Positions 26,921-35,557 of a stretch of DNA of 64,000 nt are shown here, one piece after another (within the stretch, counting starts at the first letter, position 1; each line of letters starts with the position of its first letter). Where the stretch lies: positions 1 to 64,000 of the forward strand of contig CAZTOW010000025.1 in the NCBI GenBank assembly GCA_964615375.1, read 5' to 3'. The stretch comes from CAZKWG01 sp964615375 (GTDB lineage: Bacteria > Myxococcota_A > UBA796 > CAZKWG01). The translations under genes and the position numbers were made by a program. Below the pieces are notes generated by a model. It was not told the DNA's origin. It did no database searches and was given only the letters and a program-made list of their open reading frames with translations.

Positions 26921-28000
26921 ATGCCCGACACGCGCTCGATCTCGTCACGCAAAGCGGATCACCTCGATCTCTGCACCTCGGGGGACGTGGGCTTCCACGA
27001 CAAGACCACCCTGCTCGAGGAGGTAGAGCTGGTCCACGACGCGCTGCCGGAGCTCGCCGTGGCCGACGTGGACCTGAGCGTGAGCCTGGTGGGCAAGCCG
27101 CTGCGCGCCCCGCTGGTGATCGCGGCGATGACCGGCGGGGTGGACCGCGCCGAGCAGATCAACCGGGACCTGGCCTCCGTCGCCGAGGAGCTGGGGATCG
27201 GCTTCGCCTTCGGCTCGCAGCGCCCCCTGCTGACCCGCGGCATCGAGGACGGCTACCGCGTGCGCGACGTGGCGCCGAGCGCGCTGGTGCTGGGGAACAT
27301 CGGCCTCGTGCAGGCGCGGCAGACCGAGAGCGCGCGGCTGGCCGACATGGTGGCCCTCTCTGGCGCCGACGCCCTCTGCGTCCACCTGAACCCGGCGATG
27401 GAGGTCGTGCAGCCCGAGGGCGACGACGACTTCCGCGGCGGGCTGGACACGCTCATCCGGCTGATCGAGGAGCTCCCCGTCCCCGTCATCGTCAAGGAGA
27501 CGGGCTGCGGGCTCTCGCGCAGCGTGGGCGCGCGCGTGGCCGGGCTCGGCGTGGCGGCGGTGGACGTCTCCGGCGCCGGCGGGACGAGCTGGGTGGGCGT
27601 GGAGACGCGGCGCGCCGAAGGGCATCGCCAGACGCTGGGCGAGCGCTTCTGGGACTGGGGCATCCCCACCGCCGCCTCCGTGGCCCAGCTCTCGGGCCTC
27701 GGCCTGGAGATCATCGCCACGGGCGGGGTCTCCCACGGGCTCGACGTGGCCCGCGCGCTGGCCCTGGGTGCCCGCTGCGGCGGCATCGCCCGCGCCTTCC
27801 TCCAGGTCTGGGCCCAGGGCGGGCGGGAGGCGGTCCGCGCCGCCGCCGAGCGCGTGATCGCCGAGATCCGCGTGGCGATGCTGCTCTCGGGCGCCCGCAC
27901 GGTCGCCGAGCTCCAGGAGCGCCCCCTCGTGCTCGGCCCGCGCCTCTCCCGCTGGGTCCCCGCTCACTCCCCGCTCCACCGCCGCGTCTCGGCCTGGTGA
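26921..28000 (+). CDS. fni: Type 2 isopentenyl-diphosphate delta-isomerase
   Basis: A 359-residue FMN-dependent enzyme that interconverts IPP and DMAPP. The N-terminal SRKADHLDLC, APLVIAAMTGGVDRAEQIN, FGSQRPLL, and the C-terminal IIATGGVSHGLDVARALALGA phosphate-binding region match the Fni family. It starts eight bases after the kinase with a GATAAAGGAACCC ribosome-binding region, and completes the mevalonate route to both C5 isoprenoid units. A peroxiredoxin gene follows three bases after its stop. Confidence 0.95.
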   Translation: MPDTRSISSRKADHLDLCTSGDVGFHDKTTLLEEVELVHDALPELAVADVDLSVSLVGKPLRAPLVIAAMTGGVDRAEQINRDLASVAEELGIGFAFGSQRPLLTRGIEDGYRVRDVAPSALVLGNIGLVQARQTESARLADMVALSGADALCVHLNPAMEVVQPEGDDDFRGGLDTLIRLIEELPVPVIVKETGCGLSRSVGARVAGLGVAAVDVSGAGGTSWVGVETRRAEGHRQTLGERFWDWGIPTAASVAQLSGLGLEIIATGGVSHGLDVARALALGARCGGIARAFLQVWAQGGREAVRAAAERVIAEIRVAMLLSGARTVAELQERPLVLGPRLSRWVPAHSPLHRRVSAW

Positions 28001-28003
28001 ACC

Positions 28004-28537
28004 ATGTCCACCCTCGGAAAGCTCGCCTCCCGGCTCCCCGCTCCCGTCAAGCAGGCGCTCAAGGACGCGCTCTACCCCGCCCTGCTCCCCGAGGGCGAGA
28101 CCGCGCCTGAGTGGCACCTGCAGTCCTATGACGGGAGCTGGCACCGCCAGCCCACCCGCTGGGCCATCCTGGTCTTCTACCCAGGCGACGACACGCCGGG
28201 CTGCACCGCGCAGCTCCAGGACTTCGAGGCGCACTATGACCGCCTGAAGGCCCTCTCGTGCGAGGTCTTCGCCATCAACCCGGCGGAGGCGGACAGCCAC
28301 CGAGCCTTCGCCGAGAAGCACGGCTTCCGCTTCCCGATCCTCACGGACCGGGGCGCGTCCGTGGCGCGGCAGTTCCGCTGCACGCTGGCCCTGCCCGTGG
28401 GCCCCAACATCATCCGCACGGTCTACCTCGTGAACCCCGAGCGGAAGATCCGGCTGGCCAACCGCGGCGCGCCCTCGGTCGCCGCTATCGTGCGCAGCAT
28501 CGAGGCCCTCCAGCAGGCGACCCGGGACGGACGCTAG
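28004..28537 (+). CDS. Peroxiredoxin, BCP-like
   Basis: A 177-residue thiol peroxidase. The peroxidatic Cys67 is in FYPGDDTPGCTAQLQDF, and a conserved Arg lies in VARQFRCTLAL. There is no Cys five residues after the peroxidatic one, so a resolving Cys is either Cys87 region (LSCEVFAI) or supplied by another thiol. The first 30 residues (LASRLPAPVKQALKDALYP) form an amphipathic extension. It directly follows fni and may be read from the same transcript. Confidence 0.88.
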   Translation: MSTLGKLASRLPAPVKQALKDALYPALLPEGETAPEWHLQSYDGSWHRQPTRWAILVFYPGDDTPGCTAQLQDFEAHYDRLKALSCEVFAINPAEADSHRAFAEKHGFRFPILTDRGASVARQFRCTLALPVGPNIIRTVYLVNPERKIRLANRGAPSVAAIVRSIEALQQATRDGR

Positions 28538-28542
28538 GTCAG

Positions 28543-29856
28543 CTAGCCTGGCCGGGTCCGCAGGTACTCCAGCAGGGTCTTGCGGTCCAGGTAGAGCTGG
28601 CGGCTGGCCTCCGGGTCCAGCGCCATACGCTGGGGCGTGTCGGCGACGCCGTCGAAGACCACCTCGAAGCGGGGCAGCTCCCAGCCGTAGCGCTGCACGT
28701 ACTTGCCCACGACCATTCCCACGGCGCCGAGGTCCCAGTCGATCTGGGCGGCCTCGCTGCGCAGGTTCACGCTGAGCTCGATGACCTTGGGCTGATCGCG
28801 GCGCTTGCCCGCCCAGCCGGCCACGTTGGCGTTCACGCGCACCACGTCCAGGCGCACCGCGTTCAGCTCGACCAGCAGCGCGTCCTCGATGGCCTCCTTC
28901 GTCGCCACCTCGCGCACGTCGGGGAGCAGCAGCGCGCGCAGCCGGTCCTCGAGCTCGGCGTAGGCCTCCTCAGGCGAGCTGGCCGGGGCGGGCTCGACCG
29001 GGGGAGCGGGCTCGACCGGGGCCGCGGCGGTCGGCGGGGTGACGGCAGGGGCGGCGGGCGTGGGGAGCGTGGGCGTGGGCGGGAAGGGCTCGGTGGCCTG
29101 CCCGACGACGTACCAGCGGCCGAGCAGCAGCAGCAGCACGCCCAGGCCCAGGAGCAGGCCCACGCGCGCCCAGCGCACGGGGGGCGCGGGCGCCTCGGCG
29201 GTCTCCGGGAGCGTGCGCACGGGGCGCGGCGGGGGCGGCGGCGGGCGCAGCGGGACGGGCTCGGCGGGGGCGGGCTCCAGCGCCAGCGGGCCGAGGGTCT
29301 CCGGGTCAAGGGCGGGGCGCGAGGGCTGAACCCGCGCGCTGGGGAAGGCGATGACCTTGCCGCCCATGGGGGGCGGCGGCTGCGGCGCGGCCGGTCGCGG
29401 GGGCAGAGAGCTGGCCCCGGGCGCCGAGACCGGGGGCGGCGCGGAGGGCGGGCTGGGGCGCCGGCTCGCGTCGATGACGAACTTGGGGCCGGAGCGGGCG
29501 CGCTCGTCCTCCACCGGGGTGAGCGCGGCGCTGGGCAGCTCCTGGGGCTCCTCCACCGCGCGGCGGGGAGGCTCGGGGCGGCGCGGAGCCTCGGGCTCGG
29601 GGCGGGGTCGGCTGAAGAGATCCGCCGGATCCGCGCTGTCAGCCTCCTCCCAGACGGACCAGGGATCCTTGCGCGCACGCGGCCCGCTCAGCGCCTGGCT
29701 GAGCGGCACCCAGCCCTCGGCGCCGGGCAGGCGGACCTCCGCCGAGGCCCCGATCTGGCCGGCGTCGAGCGCCCGCCGGGCGGCCTCCAGGTCGGGAAAC
29801 TGGATCTCGTGCCCAGCGACGCGCACGCGGACCGGGCCTGATCGTCCCTCGGACAT
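28543..29856 (-). CDS. Proline-rich single-pass membrane protein of unknown function
   Basis: A 437-residue protein. Residues 1-55 form a small folded domain (VRVAGHEIQFPDLEAARRALDAG, then AEVRLPGAEGWVPLSQAL), like GYF_2/tilt-type input domains in myxobacterial proteins. A long Pro/Arg/Glu-rich linker (about 65-220) leads to one membrane helix (VGLLLGLGVLLLLLG, about 228-245), a second Pro-rich linker, and a helical/beta C-terminal domain of about 150 residues with VVRVNANVAGWAGK. No family is recognised. It could connect cytoplasmic sensing with a periplasmic domain. The ATG lies seven bases after a candidate -10 box, so translation may be leaderless. Confidence 0.65.
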   Translation of the reverse strand: MSEGRSGPVRVRVAGHEIQFPDLEAARRALDAGQIGASAEVRLPGAEGWVPLSQALSGPRARKDPWSVWEEADSADPADLFSRPRPEPEAPRRPEPPRRAVEEPQELPSAALTPVEDERARSGPKFVIDASRRPSPPSAPPPVSAPGASSLPPRPAAPQPPPPMGGKVIAFPSARVQPSRPALDPETLGPLALEPAPAEPVPLRPPPPPPRPVRTLPETAEAPAPPVRWARVGLLLGLGVLLLLLGRWYVVGQATEPFPPTPTLPTPAAPAVTPPTAAAPVEPAPPVEPAPASSPEEAYAELEDRLRALLLPDVREVATKEAIEDALLVELNAVRLDVVRVNANVAGWAGKRRDQPKVIELSVNLRSEAAQIDWDLGAVGMVVGKYVQRYGWELPRFEVVFDGVADTPQRMALDPEASRQLYLDRKTLLEYLRTRPG

Positions 29857-29862
29857 GGGTCC

Positions 29863-29891
29863 ATCATGACGCCAGGGAGGGCGCGCGTCAA
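29863..29891 (-). promoter_or_regulatory. Candidate leaderless promoter of the proline-rich membrane protein
   Basis: Minus-strand TTGACG (29891-29886), a 17-base spacer and CATGAT (29868-29863). Transcription would start near 29856, at or beside the ATG. The other part of the 197-base gap up to panB holds a GATAGG element (29931-29936) and no recognised gene. Confidence 0.4.
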
Positions 29892-30053
29892 CGCGGGTCC
29901 CCTCCTGGACCGACGTCCGCCACGGGACGTGATAGGTTCTTCATTGAGGTCCATCCGACGTGAGGGGCGCAGATCCCTGGACCCGCTGGCGCGGGCTGGG
30001 AGATCGGACGCGGCGCGAAGGGAGCCTCGCCTCGAACCACACACGGAGCAAGA

Positions 30054-30887
30054 ATGCCGCGCAAGACGGTCCTGGACCTTCAGCGGATGAAGGCCGGCAG
30101 CCAGAAGATCGCGATGGTGACCGCATACGACTACACGATGGCCCGGCTGGCCGACGCCGCCGATGTGGACATGGTGCTGGTCGGAGACAGCCTGGGGATG
30201 GTGGTGCAAGGCCTCCCCGACACGCTCTCGGTGACGCTGGACGACATGGTGTACCACGGGCGCTGCGTCGCTCGCGGGCTCCAGCAGGCCCACCTCACCG
30301 TGGACATGCCCTTCATGAGCTACCAGATCTCGCCGGCCCAGGCGCTCACCAGCGCCGGCCGGCTGGTGAAGGAGGGCATGGCCCAGTCGGTGAAGCTGGA
30401 GGGCGGGAGCCGCGTCGCCCCCGCCATCGACATGATCGTGGGCGCCGGGATCCCCGTGGTCGCCCACCTGGGCCTCACGCCCCAGTCCGTCCACCAGCTG
30501 GGCGGTTTCCGGGTGCAGGGCCAGAGCGAGGAGGCGGCGGAGCGCCTCATCCAGGACGCCCGCGCGGTGCAGGAGGCCGGGGCCTTCGCGCTGGTGCTGG
30601 AGATGGTGCCGTCTGAGCTGGCGGCGGAGGTCACGGCCCTGATGGACATCCCGACCATCGGCATCGGCGCCGGGCCGGACTGCGATGGGCAGGTGCTGGT
30701 CTGCAACGACCTGCTCGGCCTCGACAGCCGCTTCCGGCCGCGCTTCGTGCGCCGCTTCGCCGAGCTGGAGTCGCCGATGAAGGAGGCATTCTCGGCCTAC
30801 GTGGGCGCGGTGCGCGAGGGCAGCTTCCCCGCGGACGAGCACGTCTTCCACCGACGGGGCGAGCGCAAGATCGCCCGGCTCTACTGA
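30054..30887 (+). CDS. panB: 3-methyl-2-oxobutanoate hydroxymethyltransferase
   Basis: A 277-residue enzyme of the pantothenate pathway, forming ketopantoate from alpha-ketoisovalerate and methylenetetrahydrofolate. Motifs: MVTAYDYTMARLADAADVDMVLVGDSLGM at the N-terminus (metal-binding Asp), VDMPFMSYQ, AHLGLTPQSVHQLGGFRVQG, VLEMVP and PTIGIGAGPDCDGQVLV. A GGAGCAAGA ribosome binding site precedes the ATG. It ends with TGATG, overlapping panC by one base. Confidence 0.96.
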   Translation: MPRKTVLDLQRMKAGSQKIAMVTAYDYTMARLADAADVDMVLVGDSLGMVVQGLPDTLSVTLDDMVYHGRCVARGLQQAHLTVDMPFMSYQISPAQALTSAGRLVKEGMAQSVKLEGGSRVAPAIDMIVGAGIPVVAHLGLTPQSVHQLGGFRVQGQSEEAAERLIQDARAVQEAGAFALVLEMVPSELAAEVTALMDIPTIGIGAGPDCDGQVLVCNDLLGLDSRFRPRFVRRFAELESPMKEAFSAYVGAVREGSFPADEHVFHRRGERKIARLY

Positions 30888-31720
30888 TGCCGCGCGTCAT
30901 CGCCGACGTCGCCGAGATGCAGGCCACCGCGCGCGCCTGGCGGGCCGCTGGCGGCCGCGTGGGCTTCGTCCCGACCATGGGCTACCTGCACGCGGGCCAC
31001 ACCTCGCTGATGCGCCAGTGCCGCCCGCTCTGCGATCAGCTGGTGGTCTCGATCTATGTCAACCCGCTGCAGTTCGCGCCGCACGAGGATCTGGACCGCT
31101 ACCCCCGCGACCCCGAGGGCGACCTGGCGAAGTGCGCGGAGAGCGGGGTGGACGTGGTCTTCATGCCCCCCGCCCTCTACGCGCCGGAGCACAGCACGCG
31201 GGTCCGGGTGAGCGGGGTCTCCGAGGGGCTCTGCGGGGCCTCCAGACCCGTCTTCTTCGAGGGCGTGGCGACGGTGGTGGCCCGGCTCTTCGGGATCGTC
31301 AAGCCCACGGTCGCGATCTTCGGTGAGAAGGACTACCAGCAGTTGAAGGTCATCCAGCGCATGGTCAGCGATCTGGCCATGGACATCGAGGTGCTGGGCG
31401 GCCCGCTGGTGCGCGACGAAGACGGGGTGGCCCTCTCCAGCCGCAACGCCTACCTCTCCCCCGCCGCCCGGGCGCGGGCGCGCACGCTGCACCGCGCGCT
31501 CTTCGCCATGCGCGAGGCGCGGGCGGCGGGCGAGGAGGACGCGGCCACGCTGCTGGAGCTCGGTCGCGCGCGCCTGGAGGTGGACCGGCTGGATTACCTG
31601 GAGATCGTGGACGACACGATGCTCCGTCCACTGGCGCGCCTGCCCGCCGGCACGCCAGCCCGCGCCCTGGTCGCCGCCTTCGTGGACGGGACGCGCCTGA
31701 TCGACAACGCCGCGCTCTGA
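30887..31720 (+). CDS. panC: Pantoate-beta-alanine ligase
   Basis: A 277-residue ATP-dependent ligase making pantothenate. It shows VGFVPTMGYLHAGHTSLM (PTMGxLHxGH nucleotidyl-transfer motif), VSIYVNPLQFAPHEDLDRYPR, FGEKDYQQLKVIQRMV and DGVALSSRNAYLS. The ATG overlaps the panB stop by one base. Together the two genes cover ketopantoate formation and pantothenate ligation; ketopantoate reductase (panE) is not in this window. Confidence 0.96.
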   Translation: MPRVIADVAEMQATARAWRAAGGRVGFVPTMGYLHAGHTSLMRQCRPLCDQLVVSIYVNPLQFAPHEDLDRYPRDPEGDLAKCAESGVDVVFMPPALYAPEHSTRVRVSGVSEGLCGASRPVFFEGVATVVARLFGIVKPTVAIFGEKDYQQLKVIQRMVSDLAMDIEVLGGPLVRDEDGVALSSRNAYLSPAARARARTLHRALFAMREARAAGEEDAATLLELGRARLEVDRLDYLEIVDDTMLRPLARLPAGTPARALVAAFVDGTRLIDNAAL

Positions 31721-31750
31721 GCGGCGCGACGAAAACGGTTATCAGGGCAC

Positions 31751-32140
31751 ATGGTCTTCACGCCGATCAACCTCCTCATGGCGATGCTGGTGGTCCTGGG
31801 CCTGAACCAGCTCCTCATCCGGCTCTCGCTCTACGCCCGCGTCCCCATCTTCTTCTGGGTGATCCAGGCCATGAACCTGACGGTCGTGGCGCTGGTCGTG
31901 GTCTGGGGCGTGCCTGGGCTCAGCGGGAACGCGAAGCTGGCCAACTGGATCATCGCGCTGGTGGTGAGCCTGCACTTCGTCCAGAACATCCAGGCGCGCA
32001 TGTCCGCCCTGGCCGCGGATCGCCGCGAGGAGCTGGAGCGCGAGTGGGAGGAGCTCGAGCAGCGCCGGGAGGAGGTCCGTCGCCTGGAGGCCGAAGAGCA
32101 GGCCGCGCGCCGCAAGAGCCCGCCCCCCTCCGAGGGCTGA
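31751..32140 (+). CDS. Small membrane protein with C-terminal coiled coil
   Basis: A 129-residue protein of unknown family. Three hydrophobic helices (about residues 5-25, 30-52 and 62-80) are followed by a strongly charged segment rich in Glu and Arg (EELEREWEELEQRREEVRRL), which is likely a cytoplasmic coiled coil. It lies downstream of panC behind a GGTTATC element (31737-31743) placed seven bases before the ATG, which may be its own -10 box. It converges on the EF-hand gene with only four bases between stops. Confidence 0.6.
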   Translation: MVFTPINLLMAMLVVLGLNQLLIRLSLYARVPIFFWVIQAMNLTVVALVVVWGVPGLSGNAKLANWIIALVVSLHFVQNIQARMSALAADRREELEREWEELEQRREEVRRLEAEEQAARRKSPPPSEG

Positions 32141-32144
32141 GCGC

Positions 32145-34301
32145 TCAGCCCGGGGCGGGGAGCTCGGGGATGGGCTGCGGCTCCGGCTCGAGCCCGGGGA
32201 TCCAGTCCGGGTGCGCCAGCATCACCCATAGCGAGAGCGCCAGCAGGCCCACCAGGAGCACGGTCGTCCACAGCCCGCGCAGGCTGGAGATGCGGACGTG
32301 GACGATGGCGCCCTCGGGCACACCCGGCCGCTGGGTGAAGACCTGCGCCAGCGGATAGACCAGGCGCATCCGGCTGTTCAGCGCCCAGCCGCAGGCCTCC
32401 AGCAGCGCGCTCACGTCCCGCCGCCTCAGCTTCAGCCAGGCCAGCAGCCCGAAGAGCGCCGCCAGCCCCGCCGCCAGGGTCAGCACCGTGAGCGTCGCGG
32501 AGAGCAGGTCGATCTCGGCGATGGTCTTGAGGATGAAGGCCGCGGAGGATCCGATCGCGGCGAAGGCCACCGTCCCGCCCACCAGCATCCCCTGGAGCCC
32601 GCCCTGCGCGCCCGCCCCACCCTTCGCCGCCGCCGGATCCGCCGCCGCGCCGGCCTGCTTCTCGGCGCCCTCCGCCGCCCCGCTCAGCGAGCGGGTGACC
32701 CGCGCCGCGATCTGATCGCGGATGCGCAGGAAGGGCTCGATCATCGCCTCGCGCACGCTGATGGGGTGCTCGATGAGGTCGACGACGATGGCGTCCCACT
32801 CCCGGGCGTCCCGGTCGTAGAAGACCCCGCGCTTCCCGAGCGCGATGCCTCCGCGCACGTCGGAGGTCACCCCCACCGCCAGCAGATCCTCCAGCGCCCG
32901 CTCGCCCTCGCGCCGATGGACAGCCACGTAGGCCAGGTAGATGAGGCTGCTCGCCGCCATCGCCTTGTGCGCGGCGAGATCGCCGACGTGGACGCAGAGC
33001 TGCATGCGCCGCCCGTCGAGGATGAGCGTGCCCCGCTGGAACAGCGTCAGCCGCTCCGGCTCGAAGAGATCGGGCATGGAGACGATGTTGTTCACGATCT
33101 GCAGCAGCCAGCGCTGGTAGAGCAGCAGGCGCTCGAGCGTGTTGAAGGCCAGGAGCTCGTCGGCCACGCCCATGTCCTCGGCCACGAGCGCGCGCAGGCG
33201 CGGGACCGCGGGATCCTCCAGCCAGGCGCCCAGGCGCGCGGGATCGGCGTCGGAGGCCACGCCCGGGGGGCGGCTCTCGCGCCAGGCGCGGTAGGGGGCG
33301 AAGACGGCGCGCAGGTCCGACCACTGGGCGGCGTCCAGGCGGGCCAGCGGCCCGGGCAGGCCCAGGGCGCGGGGGGCGATCTCCTGTCCGATCTGTCGGA
33401 GCTCCGCGGCGAAGGCCGGGTTGACCCCACCCTCCAGCGGCAGGAGCCCGTGGGCGTTCGGGCGGGAGAGCGGGGCCTCCCGGAGCCAGCGCCGGATGGC
33501 GGCGGGATCGCCCACGTCCAGGCGGGCGAGCTCCTCGGGGCTGGCCGCGAGGCGCGCGCTGGCGGCCGACTCCAGGGCCACCAGGGCGCACTGGGCGAAG
33601 AACTGGTCGATCTTGGGCTCGAGGCGGGCGAGAAGCTCAGACGCGGCGGCGGTCTCGGCGCCCAGCGGCAGCAGCTCCGGCCCTCGCTCCTCGCCCCGCG
33701 CGCTCCAGGACACGAAGGCCCGGACGCGGCCCAGGAAGAGGTCCAGGTCCTGCGCCCGCACCCCCTCCTCACCGCTCAGGTCCCTGGCCCCGCCGGCCAC
33801 GCTCAGCACGTCCGAGGCCAGCGCGCGCAGGCGCTCCTCCGGTAACTGACCCGCGGTCACTACGCCGTCCCCGTTGGGGAAGCGCGCCATGTAGAGGGCC
33901 TTGAAGGCCCGCGCCTGCGCGAGCTCGATGCGGTCGCGCGCGCTGGCGCCGAGCTGCCCGAGCAGCAGGCTGGCCAGGTCGTGGACCACGCGCGTGTCGG
34001 GGTGGCTGGGGTCAAGGTCGTCCAGCAGCAGGACCTCGGAGCCCTCGACGACGCGCTGCCGACGACGCAGGCGCGCCCAGAGCCAGCGCCGCGCCTCCTT
34101 GACCTCGTTGACGCGGATGCGGCCGTTGCCGTCCGTGTCCATGTAGGCCAGCACGGCGGGGTCAGCGACGAGCTGCTCGATGGGCACGCTGGTGGCGGTC
34201 CAGCGGGCCTCGTCCAGGGTCTCCAGGCGCTCCAGATCCTCCTCGGTGGTCACCTGGAGCTGGGCGAAGGAGGCGTACTTGCGGAAGACCGGGCGGCTCA
34301 T
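32145..34301 (-). CDS. Large EF-hand-containing membrane protein, unknown function
   Basis: A 718-residue protein. A perfect EF-hand loop (DTDGNGRIRVNE) lies near residues 53-64, indicating calcium binding; a degenerate second site (NGDGVVTAG) lies near 150. A long alpha-helical body follows, then an Ala/Gly-rich linker, and hydrophobic helices near 570-640 (GTVAFAAIGSSAAFIL, TVLTLAAGLAALFGLLAWL) and at 680-700 (TVLLVGLLALSLWVMLA). No catalytic motif is recognised. It is last in a run of minus-strand genes after the LeuA-like gene, 12 bases away. It could be a calcium-responsive membrane protein; this is inference. Confidence 0.6.
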   Translation of the reverse strand: MSRPVFRKYASFAQLQVTTEEDLERLETLDEARWTATSVPIEQLVADPAVLAYMDTDGNGRIRVNEVKEARRWLWARLRRRQRVVEGSEVLLLDDLDPSHPDTRVVHDLASLLLGQLGASARDRIELAQARAFKALYMARFPNGDGVVTAGQLPEERLRALASDVLSVAGGARDLSGEEGVRAQDLDLFLGRVRAFVSWSARGEERGPELLPLGAETAAASELLARLEPKIDQFFAQCALVALESAASARLAASPEELARLDVGDPAAIRRWLREAPLSRPNAHGLLPLEGGVNPAFAAELRQIGQEIAPRALGLPGPLARLDAAQWSDLRAVFAPYRAWRESRPPGVASDADPARLGAWLEDPAVPRLRALVAEDMGVADELLAFNTLERLLLYQRWLLQIVNNIVSMPDLFEPERLTLFQRGTLILDGRRMQLCVHVGDLAAHKAMAASSLIYLAYVAVHRREGERALEDLLAVGVTSDVRGGIALGKRGVFYDRDAREWDAIVVDLIEHPISVREAMIEPFLRIRDQIAARVTRSLSGAAEGAEKQAGAAADPAAAKGGAGAQGGLQGMLVGGTVAFAAIGSSAAFILKTIAEIDLLSATLTVLTLAAGLAALFGLLAWLKLRRRDVSALLEACGWALNSRMRLVYPLAQVFTQRPGVPEGAIVHVRISSLRGLWTTVLLVGLLALSLWVMLAHPDWIPGLEPEPQPIPELPAPG

Positions 34302-34313
34302 GCGGGCTGGACC

Positions 34314-35534
34314 TCAGCTCAGCACGGCCAGGATCTCCGCCTCCTCCAGCGTGCGGTTCCCCCGCTTGGCCAGGGCGCGCACGGTCGCCACGCGCTCGCT
34401 GGTGGGCTCGAAGCCGCGCTTGCGCAGCCAGTAGACGATGTTGCTGTCGCCGGACATGTGGCCGATGTCGATCTCCTGCTCGCGCCCAAACCAGCTCGCC
34501 GGCACGCCGGAGTAGACCAGATCGGAGAGCCCGGTCTCGCCCCGGTTCTCGGCCTTGATGATCGCCGCGGCATGCACGCCGGTCGCCGTGCGGAAGGCGT
34601 CGCGCCCGAACACCGGGTAGCTGAGCGGGACCGGCCAGCTGCACGCCTTGCTGGCCAGATCCACCAGATCCGCCAGCGCGGCGAGGTCGTTCTCCTCCAC
34701 ACCCAGCAGCTTCAGGTTCACCAGCAGCAGGTCCAGCGAGGTGTTGCCCACCCGCTCGCCCATGCCCAGCACCGTGCCGTGGACGCGATCCACCCCGGCC
34801 TCGATCGCCGAGAGCGCGTTGCCCAGGCCGAAGCCGCGATCGTTGTGCCCGTGCCAGTCGATGCGCGTGTCCGTACCCAGGCCGCGGATCACGTCCCGGG
34901 TGAAGTGGACGAGGTTGAAGACCCCGTTCGGCGTGGCGTGGCCCACCGTGTCACACACGCAGAGCCCGTCCGCGCCCTCCTCGATGGCGGCGGTGAACAG
35001 GCGCCGCAGCGTGGTGGGGTGCGAGCGGATGGTGTCCTCTGTGACGAAGGTGCAGGGGATCCCCGCCTTCTTCGCCATGGACACGCTCTCGCGGGTGCGC
35101 CGCTCCAGCAGATCCTCGTCCCAGCCCTCGGCGTAGAGCCGCACCGGGCTCGCGCCCAGGAAGGCCATCACCTCGATGGGCATGCCCACCTTCTCGGAGA
35201 TCTCCACGATGGGCCGGATGTCGGCCGCGTGCGTGCGGGCCGCGCAGGCCGCCGCGATGGGCAGGCCCTCGTCCCGGATCATCTCCGCCAGCACCGTCGT
35301 GTCGGCGACCGCGCGCGGGCCCGCGCCGGGCAGCCCGATGTCGACGTGATGGACGCCCAGACCCGCCATGATGCGGACCATCTCCATCTTCGCCTCGATG
35401 GGCGGGTCCGTGACGGAGGGGCACTGCACGCCGTCGCGCAGGGTCTCGTCGAAGTAGCGGACCTTGCGCAGCGGCGGAGAATTCGCGGGGCCGCGCACGT
35501 TCCAGTCGTAGAGGAGCTCGCTCGGCTGGCTCAT
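34314..35534 (-). CDS. LeuA/homocitrate synthase-like acyltransferase (DRE-TIM)
   Basis: A 406-residue enzyme of the alpha-isopropylmalate/homocitrate synthase family. The N-terminal FDETLRDGVQCPSV carries the R-D pair of the active site, with metal-binding HGHND near residue 230 and GMGERVGNTSLD. The HAAAI segment of the subdomain is also present. The C-terminal leucine-binding regulatory domain of classical LeuA is missing, so it may be feedback-insensitive or use another 2-oxo acid. HMG-CoA lyase is unlikely given the HGHND and GxGERxGN context. It is adjacent to a LeuB-like dehydrogenase. Confidence 0.78.
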   Translation of the reverse strand: MSQPSELLYDWNVRGPANSPPLRKVRYFDETLRDGVQCPSVTDPPIEAKMEMVRIMAGLGVHHVDIGLPGAGPRAVADTTVLAEMIRDEGLPIAAACAARTHAADIRPIVEISEKVGMPIEVMAFLGASPVRLYAEGWDEDLLERRTRESVSMAKKAGIPCTFVTEDTIRSHPTTLRRLFTAAIEEGADGLCVCDTVGHATPNGVFNLVHFTRDVIRGLGTDTRIDWHGHNDRGFGLGNALSAIEAGVDRVHGTVLGMGERVGNTSLDLLLVNLKLLGVEENDLAALADLVDLASKACSWPVPLSYPVFGRDAFRTATGVHAAAIIKAENRGETGLSDLVYSGVPASWFGREQEIDIGHMSGDSNIVYWLRKRGFEPTSERVATVRALAKRGNRTLEEAEILAVLS

Positions 35535-35557
35535 GGGACACTCTCCGACGAAAGGGC

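Noticed and set aside
34314..35534. Annotation as HMG-CoA lyase linked to the mevalonate or leucine degradation pathway
   Set aside because: The HGHND, GxGERxGN and HAAAI features favour the isopropylmalate/homocitrate synthase branch.
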